64,000 nucleotides of DNA. It comes from CAWBRT01 sp050015355. Its GTDB lineage: Bacteria; Acidobacteriota; Terriglobia; Terriglobales; Acidobacteriaceae. Positions 42,807 through 51,380 of the stretch are shown piece after piece (the stretch's first letter is position 1; every line of letters starts with the position of its first letter). The notes below the pieces were generated by a model. The model made no database searches. It was not told where the DNA came from and saw only the letters and a program-made list of their open reading frames with translations. Location of the stretch: NCBI GenBank assembly GCA_050015355.1, contig JBEKBO010000010.1, positions 1 to 64,000 on the forward strand. Reading direction: 5' to 3'. The translations under genes and the position numbers were made by a program.

Positions 42807-44150
42807 ATGACTCTGACCAGACGCGAATTCCTACGCACGCTGACGATTGGCTCCGCCATATTGCGCTTTGCCGGCGGCGGGATCGCAACCGATGTGTTGC
42901 TGTCAAAGGCGTCAGCGGCGGCGAGCACCAACTCCGAGCTGTTGGACCAGCTAGAGCGTGCTTCGTTCGAATTCTTCTGGAACGAAGCCGACCCGCACAC
43001 GGGCCTGGTCCGCGACCGTGCCGAGGCAGACGGCGGCAGCAGGAGCAGGATGAGCAGCATTGCGGCGACCGGGTTCGGACTCACGGCGCTGTGCATCGCT
43101 CACCAACGCAACTACCGGCCGCGCGCCGAGATTACGGCCCGGGTTCGGCAGACGCTCCATTTCCTCGAGCACGCCCCGCACGTCCATGGGTTTCTCTACC
43201 ACTATGTGGACATGCATGACGGGAAACGTTTCGCGAGATCGGAACTGTCGCCCATCGATATGTCGATTCTGTTATGCGGAGTGTTGACCTGCCGCGGGTA
43301 TTTCCACGACGCGGCAATTCGCCGCGCCGCGACGCGGATTTATCGGTGTGTCGAGTGGCCGTGGGCATTGCATGATGGCGACATGTTTGCGCTCGAATGG
43401 AAGCCGGAATTTGGTTTCAGCCCGTTGCGATGGGATTCCTATTGCGAATCCATGATGCTCTATCTGCTGGCCATCGGATCGCCGACGCATCCTATTCCGG
43501 CGGCGTGCTGGCACAGCTTCCGCAGGCCGATGCTGGTTTACGAGGATTATCAATTCATCTCCACGCCCGCACCGCTGTTTGTCCACCAGTACTCGCATGC
43601 GTGGTTCGATTTCCGCGGGAAGCAGGATGACTACGCCGATTACTTCGCGAACTCCGTGCTTGCCTCGCAGGCGCACCGGCAGTTCTGCCAGGCACTGAGC
43701 GCGCAGTTTCCCAGCTATTCGCCAGAACTTTGGGGGATAACGGCGTCGGATTCACGCAAGGGATACGTCGCCTGGGGCGGTCCGCCGTTGCAGGGGCCAG
43801 TCGATGGGAGCGTTGTTCCCGCCGCGGCCGCCGGTTCGCTGCCGTTCCTCTTCGCGGACTCGATGGTGGTGCTGCGCAATCTGCGCAAACGTTACGGAAA
43901 GCAAGTCTGGAAGCGCTACGGCTTTGTCGACGCCTTCAATCCGCTGACCGGCTGGGTCGATCACGAGGTGGTCGGAATCGACGTTGGCATCAGCATGGTG
44001 ATGGCTGAGAATGCTCGCAGCGAATTCGTCTGGCGAACCTTCATGCGCAATCCGGAAGTGCAGGTCGCCATGGAAAAGTCCGGCTTTCGCCCTTTGCGCG
44101 CGCCGGCGACTCTCTACTCGATGCAGGGCTCAGCGGCCATGCACTCGTAA
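42807..44150 (+). CDS. Second Tat-exported glycoamylase-like hydrolase (GH144-type)
   Basis: 447 residues with a Tat motif (TRREFLRTLTIGSAIL). Same fold and landmarks as the 40140 gene: ASFEFFWNEADPHTGLVRDR, SIAATGFGLTALCIAHQRNY, HQYSHAWFDFRGKQDDYADY, GITASDSRKGYVAWGGPP, DGSVVPAAAAGSLPFL. The two are divergently placed paralogues. An endo-acting and an exo-acting (sophorose-releasing) pair would fit known members of this family, but roles cannot be assigned. No clear Shine-Dalgarno before the ATG. GH3 follows after 127 bases. Confidence 0.85.
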   Translation: MTLTRREFLRTLTIGSAILRFAGGGIATDVLLSKASAAASTNSELLDQLERASFEFFWNEADPHTGLVRDRAEADGGSRSRMSSIAATGFGLTALCIAHQRNYRPRAEITARVRQTLHFLEHAPHVHGFLYHYVDMHDGKRFARSELSPIDMSILLCGVLTCRGYFHDAAIRRAATRIYRCVEWPWALHDGDMFALEWKPEFGFSPLRWDSYCESMMLYLLAIGSPTHPIPAACWHSFRRPMLVYEDYQFISTPAPLFVHQYSHAWFDFRGKQDDYADYFANSVLASQAHRQFCQALSAQFPSYSPELWGITASDSRKGYVAWGGPPLQGPVDGSVVPAAAAGSLPFLFADSMVVLRNLRKRYGKQVWKRYGFVDAFNPLTGWVDHEVVGIDVGISMVMAENARSEFVWRTFMRNPEVQVAMEKSGFRPLRAPATLYSMQGSAAMHS

Positions 44151-44277
44151 TCCGCGGCGTGCCCGTTCCGGGTACGCGAAATCTGACACTCGGGAATTGT
44201 GCTAGGCTGATCGGCACTGGGCCAGTTTTGCGAATGGTCGCGAAGTGCGTCAGCAGCCCTCCTTATTTAGAGACTCC

Positions 44278-46581
44278 ATGCGACAAATCCTTGCAAGCCT
44301 CGGTGCTCTGGCGCTATCGCTGATTGTTACTTCGGCTTTCGCGCAGAGCGAGTTCGGTAGCCCCGAAGTTGAGCGCCGCATCGCCGCCCTGCTTCGGCGA
44401 ATGACGGTGGAAGAGAAGGTGGGACAGCTAGTTCAGTATTCGGCGGGAGCTCCAACTGGACCAGGCACCGGACGCGCCGACTATCGCGGGCAGATCGCAA
44501 AGGGGCAGGTCGGCTCTTTTTTGGGTCTGACGGGCGCGGCTGAGACCAATGCACTGCAACGGATTGCGGTCGAGCACTCGCGCCTCGGGATTCCGCTGAT
44601 CTTCGCGCTCGATGTCATTCATGGCTACCGAACAGTGTTTCCGGTTCCACTCGGCATGGCTTCAACCTGGGACACGCAACTTGTCGAGCAAGCCGCCAGA
44701 GCCGCCGCAAAGGAGGCAACAGCAGAGGGCATCCGCTGGACATTTTCGCCCATGGTCGACATCGCGCGCGATGCGCGTTGGGGACGCATCGTGGAAGGCG
44801 CCGGCGAAGATCCATACCTTGGTTCCGCGATGGCAGCAGCGTACGTGCGCGGATATCAGGGCAGGAACTTGGCGGATGCCGATTCGCTCGCGGCCTGCGC
44901 CAAGCATTATGCCGGTTACGGAGCGGCCGAAGCAGGCCGCGATTACAACGCGGCGGATATGTCGGAGCGCACGCTCCGGCAGACTTACCTTCCGCCATTT
45001 GAGTCCGCGGTGAAGGCGGGTGCGGCGACGATTATGAGCGCATTCAACACGCTGAACGGAGTGCCTGCCACCGCCGATCCGATGACGTTGACCAAAATTT
45101 TGCGAGGGGAATGGAAATTTCAGGGCCTGGTCGTGAGCGACTGGCAGGCGATCGCCGAATTGATTCCCCATGGAATTGCCCTTGACGAGGCGACGGCCGC
45201 CCGGAAAGCGCTCCTCGCCGGCGTCGACGTGGACATGGAAAGCGGCTTGTTTCAGCGGCACTTGAGCGAGCTCTTGCGCGCGGGAGCCGTGCCGGAATCG
45301 GTGTTGGATGAGGCTGTGCGCCGTGTGCTCCGGGTAAAGTTCGCCTTGGGCTTGTTCGATCGTCCCTACGCGCCCGAATCTTCCACGGGAGCCCAGCCGA
45401 AGCTTGATCCCGCGCATCTGGAACTGGCTCGGACCATTGCGGAGCGTTCCTTCGTGCTGCTGAAAAACGAGAAAGTCAGCGGCTCTGCTTTGCTGCCGGT
45501 CTCCTCCAAAGTGAAAACCGTTGCCCTGGTCGGCCCGCTCGCCGACGATGCCTCCAACATGCTTGGGTCTTGGCCTGGCAAAGGCGACCCGAAGAATGCG
45601 ATCACGCTCAAAGCCGCGCTAGAGCAGCGCATGCTTCAATCCGGCGGAAGGCTGCTGTACGCCAAGGGCACCGAGATCAATATCGCCAACGATGCCGGGT
45701 TGGAAGACGCGGTGAAGGCGGCGAGCCAGGCCGACCTAGTGGTTGCGGCGCTGGGCGAGGATGCGCCATCGATGACCGCGGAGGCCGCCTCACGCGCTCA
45801 TCTCGATCTGCCCGGCAATCAGCAGCAGTTGCTGGAAAGAATCGCTGCCACGGGCAAGCCGGTGCTGCTGATTATTTTCAGTGGACGTCCCTTGGCGTTG
45901 ACGTGGGCCGCCGCGCATGTGCCCGCCATGGTTCAAGCGTGGTATCCGGGTGTGCAGGCCGGACCTGCCCTGGTGAGGACGCTGTTCGGCGACGTCAATT
46001 TCAGCGGCAAGCTGACGGTTTCAGTGCCTCGCAGCGTGGGACAGGAGCCTCTCTACTACAACGCGCTCGGCACCGGCCGTCCAGCGGATGGCGTGGATCT
46101 CACTCGTCCGCCGGCAAACTCGGCCGAAAAATATGTTTCGCGCTACATTGACGAGCAAAACGCGCCCTTGTTCCCGTTCGGATTCGGCCTGTCCTACACG
46201 CAGTTCACCTACTCGCCTCTAAAGCTGAATGAAACCACAGTCTCAGCTCGCGCCTTGAACAGCTGCGCAAGCTCCGTACGCGTTTCCACTACGGTCACCA
46301 ACTCGGGAACGCGAATGGGCTGGGAAATCGTTCAACTCTACGTCGGGCAGCACGGGACGAGCGTAGCGCGTCAGATAAAGGAGCTTAAGGGTTTTCGAAC
46401 CCTGGTGCTTGCCCCCGGTGAATCGCAGAACGTCGAGTTTCAATTGAGCCGCGACGAACTCGCCTTCTGGAATATCGATATGCATCACATTGTAGAACCG
46501 GCAGAGGTATCGGTCTGGATAGGCCCGAACTCGGCGCAGGGACAGACGGCACATTTCACCATCAGCGCACCAAAGCTCTAG
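44278..46581 (+). CDS. GH3 beta-glucosidase, exported
   Basis: 767 residues from MRQILASLGALALSL, a clean signal peptide (cleavage after AFA). GH3 N-terminal barrel with KHYAGYGAAEAGRDYNAADM and the nucleophile Asp in GLVVSDWQAI (near residue 290); the second domain has VALVGPLADDASNMLGSWPG; a C-terminal fibronectin-III-like domain carries LSYTQFTYSPL. The layout is that of BglX. GH3 enzymes that split sophorose and beta-1,2-gluco-oligosaccharides are known, so with the glycoamylase-like genes upstream it could finish degradation to glucose in the periplasm. Confidence 0.93.
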   Translation: MRQILASLGALALSLIVTSAFAQSEFGSPEVERRIAALLRRMTVEEKVGQLVQYSAGAPTGPGTGRADYRGQIAKGQVGSFLGLTGAAETNALQRIAVEHSRLGIPLIFALDVIHGYRTVFPVPLGMASTWDTQLVEQAARAAAKEATAEGIRWTFSPMVDIARDARWGRIVEGAGEDPYLGSAMAAAYVRGYQGRNLADADSLAACAKHYAGYGAAEAGRDYNAADMSERTLRQTYLPPFESAVKAGAATIMSAFNTLNGVPATADPMTLTKILRGEWKFQGLVVSDWQAIAELIPHGIALDEATAARKALLAGVDVDMESGLFQRHLSELLRAGAVPESVLDEAVRRVLRVKFALGLFDRPYAPESSTGAQPKLDPAHLELARTIAERSFVLLKNEKVSGSALLPVSSKVKTVALVGPLADDASNMLGSWPGKGDPKNAITLKAALEQRMLQSGGRLLYAKGTEINIANDAGLEDAVKAASQADLVVAALGEDAPSMTAEAASRAHLDLPGNQQQLLERIAATGKPVLLIIFSGRPLALTWAAAHVPAMVQAWYPGVQAGPALVRTLFGDVNFSGKLTVSVPRSVGQEPLYYNALGTGRPADGVDLTRPPANSAEKYVSRYIDEQNAPLFPFGFGLSYTQFTYSPLKLNETTVSARALNSCASSVRVSTTVTNSGTRMGWEIVQLYVGQHGTSVARQIKELKGFRTLVLAPGESQNVEFQLSRDELAFWNIDMHHIVEPAEVSVWIGPNSAQGQTAHFTISAPKL

Positions 46582-46635
46582 GACTAGGACTACGGTCGCC
46601 AGGGATTGTCGCCGAGAGGCGGACAGGAGCAGATT

Positions 46636-48033
46636 GTGACGGCAAGGAACTCGAAGATCGCTATTGCGGGCGCGACAGGCAAGGGCGCGCGGTTCGTCTA
46701 CTTGGCCGCTGCCTTTGCAGCTCTGGGCGGCTTGCTTTTCGGTTACGACACGGGAGTGATCTCTGGAGCTCTCATCTTCATCAAGAAGGAATTTGCACTC
46801 TCGATCTTCGAGCAGGAATTGATCGTCAGCATTGTGCTGGCGGGAGCGATCGTCGGGGCGTTCAGCGGAGGCCGCTTGTCGGACCGCTTTGGCCGTCGGG
46901 CCACGTTGCTTGCCACCTCTGTCGTTTTTATCGCGGGCGCAATTTTTTGCGCGGCTGCTACATCAATTGCCGCGCTCGTCATCGGCCGCATTGTCGTTGG
47001 ATTAGGCATTGGACTGGCCTGCACCACCGTCCCCATCTACATTTCGGAAGTCGCTCCCCCGGAAGCGCGCGGCTGGCAGGTTTCACTGTTCCAATTGGCG
47101 ATAACCATCGGCATCCTCGGCGCCTACCTGGTCGATTTCGCGTACGCGAAAACCGAGGCTTGGCGCTGGATGCTGGGATTGGCGGTCATCCCCGGCGTCA
47201 TCCTGGGTGTAGGCATGCTGTTTTTGCCGGAGAGCCCTCGTTGGCTCGCAAAGTATCTGCACCCGGAGGCCGCTCGCGCGGTTCTGGTGCGGATTCGCGG
47301 AACGAATAACGTTGACTCGGAGTTCCGGGACATCATCGGCAGCCTGGAGCAGGCGGAAGAGCACGGCCGCTGGGCGGATCTGCTTTCTCCCACCGTGCGT
47401 CCGGCGCTCGTGGTCGGAATTGGGCTGGCAATCTTTCAGCAGATCACCGGCATTAACACGGTTATTTACTACGCTCCGACGATCATCCTCACGGCGGGCA
47501 TCCCATCCGCCGCGGGCGCGATTCTGGCGACCGCCGTCATTGGCCTGGTGAACGTGATCATGACCATCGTCGCCATGTGGCTCATTGATCGCGTGGGCCG
47601 GCGGCCGCTGTTGCTGGTTGGAATTGCCGGAATGACCGTCTGCCTCGGAATCCTTGGCGCGGCCTTTCGCATGCAGGCCGAAACCAGCACCGTCGCCTGG
47701 GTGGCGGTGATTACCTTGATGGCCTATGTCGCCTTTTTTGCGATTAGCCTCGGGCCTATCTTCTGGCTGCTCATCGCGGAAATCTATCCGCTGCAAATCC
47801 GAGGATTGGCCGAAGGCACGGCGGCGGGCAGTAACTGGATTTTCAACCTGGTGGTTTCAATTACGTTTCTAAGCCTGGTGCAGGCGGTTGGTCCCAGTTG
47901 GACGTTTTGGCTCTACGGCGTGCTGTCGATTGCCGCTTTCGTATTTTCCTACTATATGGTTCCGGAAACCAAAGGACGCACCCTGGAAGAGATTGAACAG
48001 GGTTGGCGCACGCGGCGTCGTCCGGCCGCATGA
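46636..48033 (+). CDS. MFS sugar porter family transporter
   Basis: 465 residues from a GTG at 46636 with AGGAG six bases upstream; the frame extends ten codons further without support. Twelve helices. Sugar-porter signatures: GGLLFGYDTGVISGAL in helix 1, GRLSDRFGRRATLL, PESPRWLAKY in the middle loop, QQITGINTVIYYAPTI in helix 7, and PETKGRTLEEIEQ at the end. It resembles XylE/GalP-type proton symporters. It comes 54 bases after GH3, so uptake of the released glucose is likely. Confidence 0.92.
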   Translation: MTARNSKIAIAGATGKGARFVYLAAAFAALGGLLFGYDTGVISGALIFIKKEFALSIFEQELIVSIVLAGAIVGAFSGGRLSDRFGRRATLLATSVVFIAGAIFCAAATSIAALVIGRIVVGLGIGLACTTVPIYISEVAPPEARGWQVSLFQLAITIGILGAYLVDFAYAKTEAWRWMLGLAVIPGVILGVGMLFLPESPRWLAKYLHPEAARAVLVRIRGTNNVDSEFRDIIGSLEQAEEHGRWADLLSPTVRPALVVGIGLAIFQQITGINTVIYYAPTIILTAGIPSAAGAILATAVIGLVNVIMTIVAMWLIDRVGRRPLLLVGIAGMTVCLGILGAAFRMQAETSTVAWVAVITLMAYVAFFAISLGPIFWLLIAEIYPLQIRGLAEGTAAGSNWIFNLVVSITFLSLVQAVGPSWTFWLYGVLSIAAFVFSYYMVPETKGRTLEEIEQGWRTRRRPAA

Positions 48034-48067
48034 GAGGCCGAGGCTCCGATACCTTCCGCGAATCTGT

Positions 48068-48499
48068 CTAGCGCAAAGCCTCGCGCCGGCGCTCGTTGTG
48101 TTGCCCGCCTAACAGCCAGCCGAGCGCGATGGGGCCGGCGCCAAGCAGAGCCAGCACCAAGGCCATGGCCGCCAGGGCGAGAGGAAACTCATAACCAGGC
48201 TTGCCCGAGTGGCTAATGAGTCCGTTGTGCAGATGGACCTTGACGATGGCCACGAGCAGGTCTACCAGGATAAGCAGGCTGGCGATACGGGTGAGCAGGC
48301 CGATGAGCAGGAGGATTCCGCCGCCGAACTCGGCCCATGCCGAGGCGTAGGCGAGCCAGCCGGGCATGCCGAGCGAGTGCACGAACTGCACAAAATTTTG
48401 CATGCCATGGTGCACCTTCATCCAGCCGTGAGTGGCCATGATGCTGCCGAGCGCCAGTCGCAACACCAGCACGGCGAACGGACTCGCTGCTTCCCGCAC
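48068..48499 (-). CDS. DoxX family membrane protein
   Basis: 143 residues from a GTG at 48499 that overlaps the upstream stop by one base (TAGTG). Four helices; family segments LRLALGSIMATHGWMKVHHG and WAEFGGGILLLIGLLTRIAS. DoxX-like proteins are small inner-membrane proteins linked to redox or thiosulfate functions in a few organisms, otherwise unknown. It is the last gene of a three-gene operon with the dehydrogenase and zinc-ribbon genes. Confidence 0.88.
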   Translation of the reverse strand: MREAASPFAVLVLRLALGSIMATHGWMKVHHGMQNFVQFVHSLGMPGWLAYASAWAEFGGGILLLIGLLTRIASLLILVDLLVAIVKVHLHNGLISHSGKPGYEFPLALAAMALVLALLGAGPIALGWLLGGQHNERRREALR

Positions 48500-49701
48500 T
48501 ATTTTTCCCTTCCCGCCGAGGCTCTTGTGGCAGCCGCTCCCGGCGAGCTTGATTGATGCACCATTCTAATCCCACGGGCCGCGAGTTCGGTAAGCACCTG
48601 CTGCGCGGGAACGTCACGCTCCTGCAGGATCGCCCCGAGCTTTTCGATTTTCCCCGCGGCGAGCATCTGGACGACGATGCTGGCCGGCCACGCCGTAGTC
48701 CGCATCATGGAAGTCATGCCGGTCTCGGGGTCGAATTTGTCTACCAGCGTGTAGGAATCGATGCGCCTGCCGAGCACGGCTTCCACGCGCATGACGGTCA
48801 CATCCGGAGCCGCGTCGGTGAACTTTTCAAGCATCAGATTAGCCATTAGTTCACGGGGAGCGATCTTCACCTTGCCGATTTGCCGCTGCTGTTTAGAGAA
48901 CAGGCCGAAGTCGTACAGAGTCCGGATCATGGCCGCGTGTCCGGGATAGCGCAGTGTTTTTTCGAAGCACTCGCCGACGCGCCCGGCGAAGGTTTCCGGC
49001 AGAGTCGAAGTCCCGCCTGAGGTGTGAAAAGCTTCCAGCTCCGGGAAGCCGTAGAGCTTGAAGGTTTCCACTTCGGTCAAAGGTTCGATGGTGACAACCT
49101 TCTTGTGGCGCAGAATCTTGGCCGGCTCAGCGTACTCGTTGATGAGTCCATCGACCGAGAACACAAGCTGGTAGTGAAAGGGCGGCCGCGGATCTTGCGG
49201 CAGGCCGCCGACGTAAATTTTCAACGCATCGGCCCTGCCGCCCATTCCCCGCAGCAGGTCGCCGGCGAGGATCGAGGCCAGTCCGGGCGAAAGGCCGCAG
49301 TCGGGGGCGATGCGAACGCCCCGCTTGGCGGCCTTCTTGTCGAGGGCAAGCTCTTGGCGCACGACCGAGTTGTTACCGCCCAGGTCGGCAAAGTGGCACC
49401 TGGCATCGATGGCGGCTTCGGCGAGCGCATAATTGCAGAAGTAGGGGACACAGGAAAGCGCCGCCTGGTGCCGTTTCATCAGCTTGCCCACGGCGCGATG
49501 GTTCGCTGCGTCGACTTCGGCAAAGGCGACCTTCTTGCCGCCGACGAGCCGGTTGATCCTGGCAGCCGCATCTTTAGCGCGCCGCTTGTCGATGTCGGCG
49601 AGCGTGACGGCTTCCACCACGGCCGAGCGAGCCATGTCGTAAGCTGCCGCCGACCCCATCATTCCGGAACCAATCACGAGTAGCTGCATGGAGTTGCTCA
49701 T
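48499..49701 (-). CDS. Saccharopine-dehydrogenase-like / lysine-6-dehydrogenase-like oxidoreductase
   Basis: 400 residues from MSNSMQLLVIGSGMMG. A Rossmann fold at the N-terminus (VIGSGMMGSAAAYDMA), then GGNNSVVRQELALDKKAAKR and APDCGLSPGLASILAGDLL, which fit the saccharopine dehydrogenase / lysine 6-dehydrogenase group. It probably oxidises or reduces an amino acid with NAD(P). The start overlaps the stop of the zinc-ribbon gene (ATGA), and its stop overlaps the DoxX start. A second ATG four codons in is possible. Confidence 0.85.
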   Translation of the reverse strand: MSNSMQLLVIGSGMMGSAAAYDMARSAVVEAVTLADIDKRRAKDAAARINRLVGGKKVAFAEVDAANHRAVGKLMKRHQAALSCVPYFCNYALAEAAIDARCHFADLGGNNSVVRQELALDKKAAKRGVRIAPDCGLSPGLASILAGDLLRGMGGRADALKIYVGGLPQDPRPPFHYQLVFSVDGLINEYAEPAKILRHKKVVTIEPLTEVETFKLYGFPELEAFHTSGGTSTLPETFAGRVGECFEKTLRYPGHAAMIRTLYDFGLFSKQQRQIGKVKIAPRELMANLMLEKFTDAAPDVTVMRVEAVLGRRIDSYTLVDKFDPETGMTSMMRTTAWPASIVVQMLAAGKIEKLGAILQERDVPAQQVLTELAARGIRMVHQSSSPGAAATRASAGREK

Positions 49702-49868
49702 CCCATCGCCAGCTCATCGGCGGATTCCAGTGGAGTTCCGCACGCGCGACATATCACGGCTGAGCAATCTCCGCACACCAGCGGGTCTTCCACTTTACGC
49801 GCACAGCTTGGGCAGTAGAGCAGCGAGTCTTGATCACCTTGCTTCGGGGTGCTTGCGTTCTCCACCAT
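49698..49868 (-). CDS. Short zinc-ribbon protein overlapping the dehydrogenase start
   Basis: 56 residues. It begins MVENASTPKQGDQ and carries three CxxC pairs in 24 residues: YCPSC, VCGDC and ICRAC, then GTPLESADELAMG. This is a dense zinc-binding arrangement of the ribbon type. The stop TGA is read from the ATGA that starts the dehydrogenase gene, so the two are coupled. The + strand frame across this region is only an upstream extension of the methyltransferase gene. Function unknown; an accessory or regulatory zinc protein is possible. Confidence 0.8.
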   Translation of the reverse strand: MVENASTPKQGDQDSLLYCPSCARKVEDPLVCGDCSAVICRACGTPLESADELAMG

Positions 49869-49912
49869 GGTTCTGCGACTGTAGCATAAGCCAGGAGGAG
49901 TTCATCAATCCA

Positions 49913-50656
49913 ATGCAGGGCAAAGATGCGGACGAGAAGCTACGACAGGGGTTCAATAACTGGGTGCTAACCGGCCGCGCGGACGGCATGGAAAGCCGCC
50001 ACCTCAGCATCGCGGAGCAGACCATACGCCGCATGGACTTGAAGCCCGGCGAACGTGTGCTGGATCTCGGATGCGGCACCGGCTGGGCAACCAGGGTTAT
50101 CGCGCGTCTCGTGGCCGAGGGGCCGGTGGGTTTTGGACAGGTCATTGGCCTTGACATTTCCGACGAGATGATCGCGCGCGCCCGCGAGGCGTCGAGGGAA
50201 TTCGAAAACATTCTTTTCGTCTGGAGTTCAGCGGAAAAGATTCCGTGGGAAGAGAACTACTTCAACAAAGTGCTCTCGATTGAGGCGTTCTACTACTATC
50301 CCGATCAGGAGCGGGTGCTTACCGAGATGTTCCGGGTCATGGCTCCCAAGGCACAGCTATATATCCTGATCAATCTCTACAAAGAGAACCCCCATTCGCT
50401 GCGCTGGGTAGACAAGCTGGGCATTCCGATTCATGTGCGCTCAGAGAACGAATATGCAGAGATGCTGAAACGTCACACGTTCGAGGAGATCGAAATCCAT
50501 CACGTCCCGGATGAGTCGCCGACTCGAGTCGACTACCAGGGAGCCGGGTTCGGTAATGCCCAGGAATTGAGCGACTACAAGCGGATTGGCGCTCTGTTGT
50601 TGATCGCGCGCAAGCCGGACTTCCTGACGCCGCCTCGCGGAATCGAGATCTATTGA
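49913..50656 (+). CDS. Class I SAM-dependent methyltransferase
   Basis: 247 residues from MQGKDADEKLRQGF. The frame is open 75 codons further up, but those codons lie opposite the zinc-ribbon gene. AGGAGG lies 14 bases upstream, which is far. SAM motif I VLDLGCGTGWATRV near residue 48, motif II IGLDISDEMIARARE, and a SIEAFYYYPDQERVLTEMFR acceptor-side segment. It resembles the Methyltransf_11 group acting on small molecules or quinones. Divergent from the zinc-ribbon operon by 44 bases. Confidence 0.88.
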   Translation: MQGKDADEKLRQGFNNWVLTGRADGMESRHLSIAEQTIRRMDLKPGERVLDLGCGTGWATRVIARLVAEGPVGFGQVIGLDISDEMIARAREASREFENILFVWSSAEKIPWEENYFNKVLSIEAFYYYPDQERVLTEMFRVMAPKAQLYILINLYKENPHSLRWVDKLGIPIHVRSENEYAEMLKRHTFEEIEIHHVPDESPTRVDYQGAGFGNAQELSDYKRIGALLLIARKPDFLTPPRGIEIY

Positions 50657-50746
50657 GTCATCGCCAAAACAGCGCGGCAGATCAGCGGCACAATAGAGTG
50701 AGTGCCGCTGATGCCAACGCCGATTCCCGTGCTTTCGTCTGCTCTG

Positions 50747-51115
50747 TTACGCAGCTTTGGCGGCGGTATCCACACGTTCAAACATGGAGTCGATTCTTTC
50801 AAGCAGCCGTTGCGGAATGTCGGGAACCATGTAATCCCGGCTTGGTAGCTGGACGATCGCGCCGACCATCAGCAGAACAGCTTGCTTCGGATCGGTGCGT
50901 CTGATCCATTCGCAGAATTCAAACGCCATATCCGGCTGCTCACCAGCATTCACGACAATCAAATCGTAAGTGCCGGGTTTGCACCGCTGTCTGGCTTGTT
51001 GCAGATCGAGGGCGGGAAACACCCTATATCCGTTTTTTTTCAGAGCCGAGATTCGCTCTTTGCGCAGCTCCGGGTCGCGGTCTACCAACAACACCTTCAA
51101 AAAACCTGCATTCAT
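50747..51115 (-). CDS. Degenerate response-regulator receiver domain (pseudo-receiver)
   Basis: 122 residues, receiver domain only. The acidic pocket is partly kept (LLVDRDPELRKE), but the phospho-acceptor position reads Asn (YDLIVVNAGEQ) instead of Asp, and the usual Lys near the end is not evident. It probably does not accept phosphate in the normal way and may bind a partner constitutively. AAGGA lies nine bases before the ATG. No histidine kinase is near; it is divergent from nuoB. Confidence 0.78.
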   Translation of the reverse strand: MNAGFLKVLLVDRDPELRKERISALKKNGYRVFPALDLQQARQRCKPGTYDLIVVNAGEQPDMAFEFCEWIRRTDPKQAVLLMVGAIVQLPSRDYMVPDIPQRLLERIDSMFERVDTAAKAA

Positions 51116-51246
51116 AGCTCACTGTCCTTTTGCGGTGTGCCAGGGGTGTGACAGCAAGAGAGAGGCTGTTGATTGAGAGCGGGTTGCCATTTAGGAGAGG
51201 GTTAAGAGTGTTTTTCGAATGTCGGGCGAACCAGGAGGGGTTCGGC

Positions 51247-51265
51247 AACTCCCAATTAGGGAGTT
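51247..51265. repeat. Short hairpin AACTCCC-AATTA-GGGAGTT
   Basis: A perfect seven-base stem with a five-base loop in the gap between the pseudo-receiver and nuoB. There is no T-run beyond it. It may be part of a leader or an operator. Confidence 0.5.
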
Positions 51266-51301
51266 CCCGGCTGCTTTTTGCCAGGGTGGCGGCTTCGCGA
51301 A

Positions 51302-51330
51302 GCCCGTTGTGACGAACATCACAGCGGGCT
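51302..51330. promoter_or_regulatory. CRP/FNR-family-like palindrome upstream of nuoB
   Basis: TGTGACGAACATCACA at 51308-51323 is a perfect TGTGA-N6-TCACA, the core of the CRP consensus. It is embedded in a larger inverted repeat (GCCCG...CGGGC). It ends 58 bases before the nuoB ATG. It may act on nuoB or on the divergent pseudo-receiver gene. FNR-type sites (TTGAT-N4-ATCAA) differ, so a CRP-like regulator is the better match. Confidence 0.6.
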
Positions 51331-51380
51331 GGTTTATCCATGGGCGAAACTAGACCGTATACGAGGATACAGAGGTTTTC

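Noticed and set aside
49688..49912. 75-codon N-terminal extension of the methyltransferase
   Set aside because: It lies opposite the cysteine-rich small gene and carries no methyltransferase sequence; the family begins at 49913.
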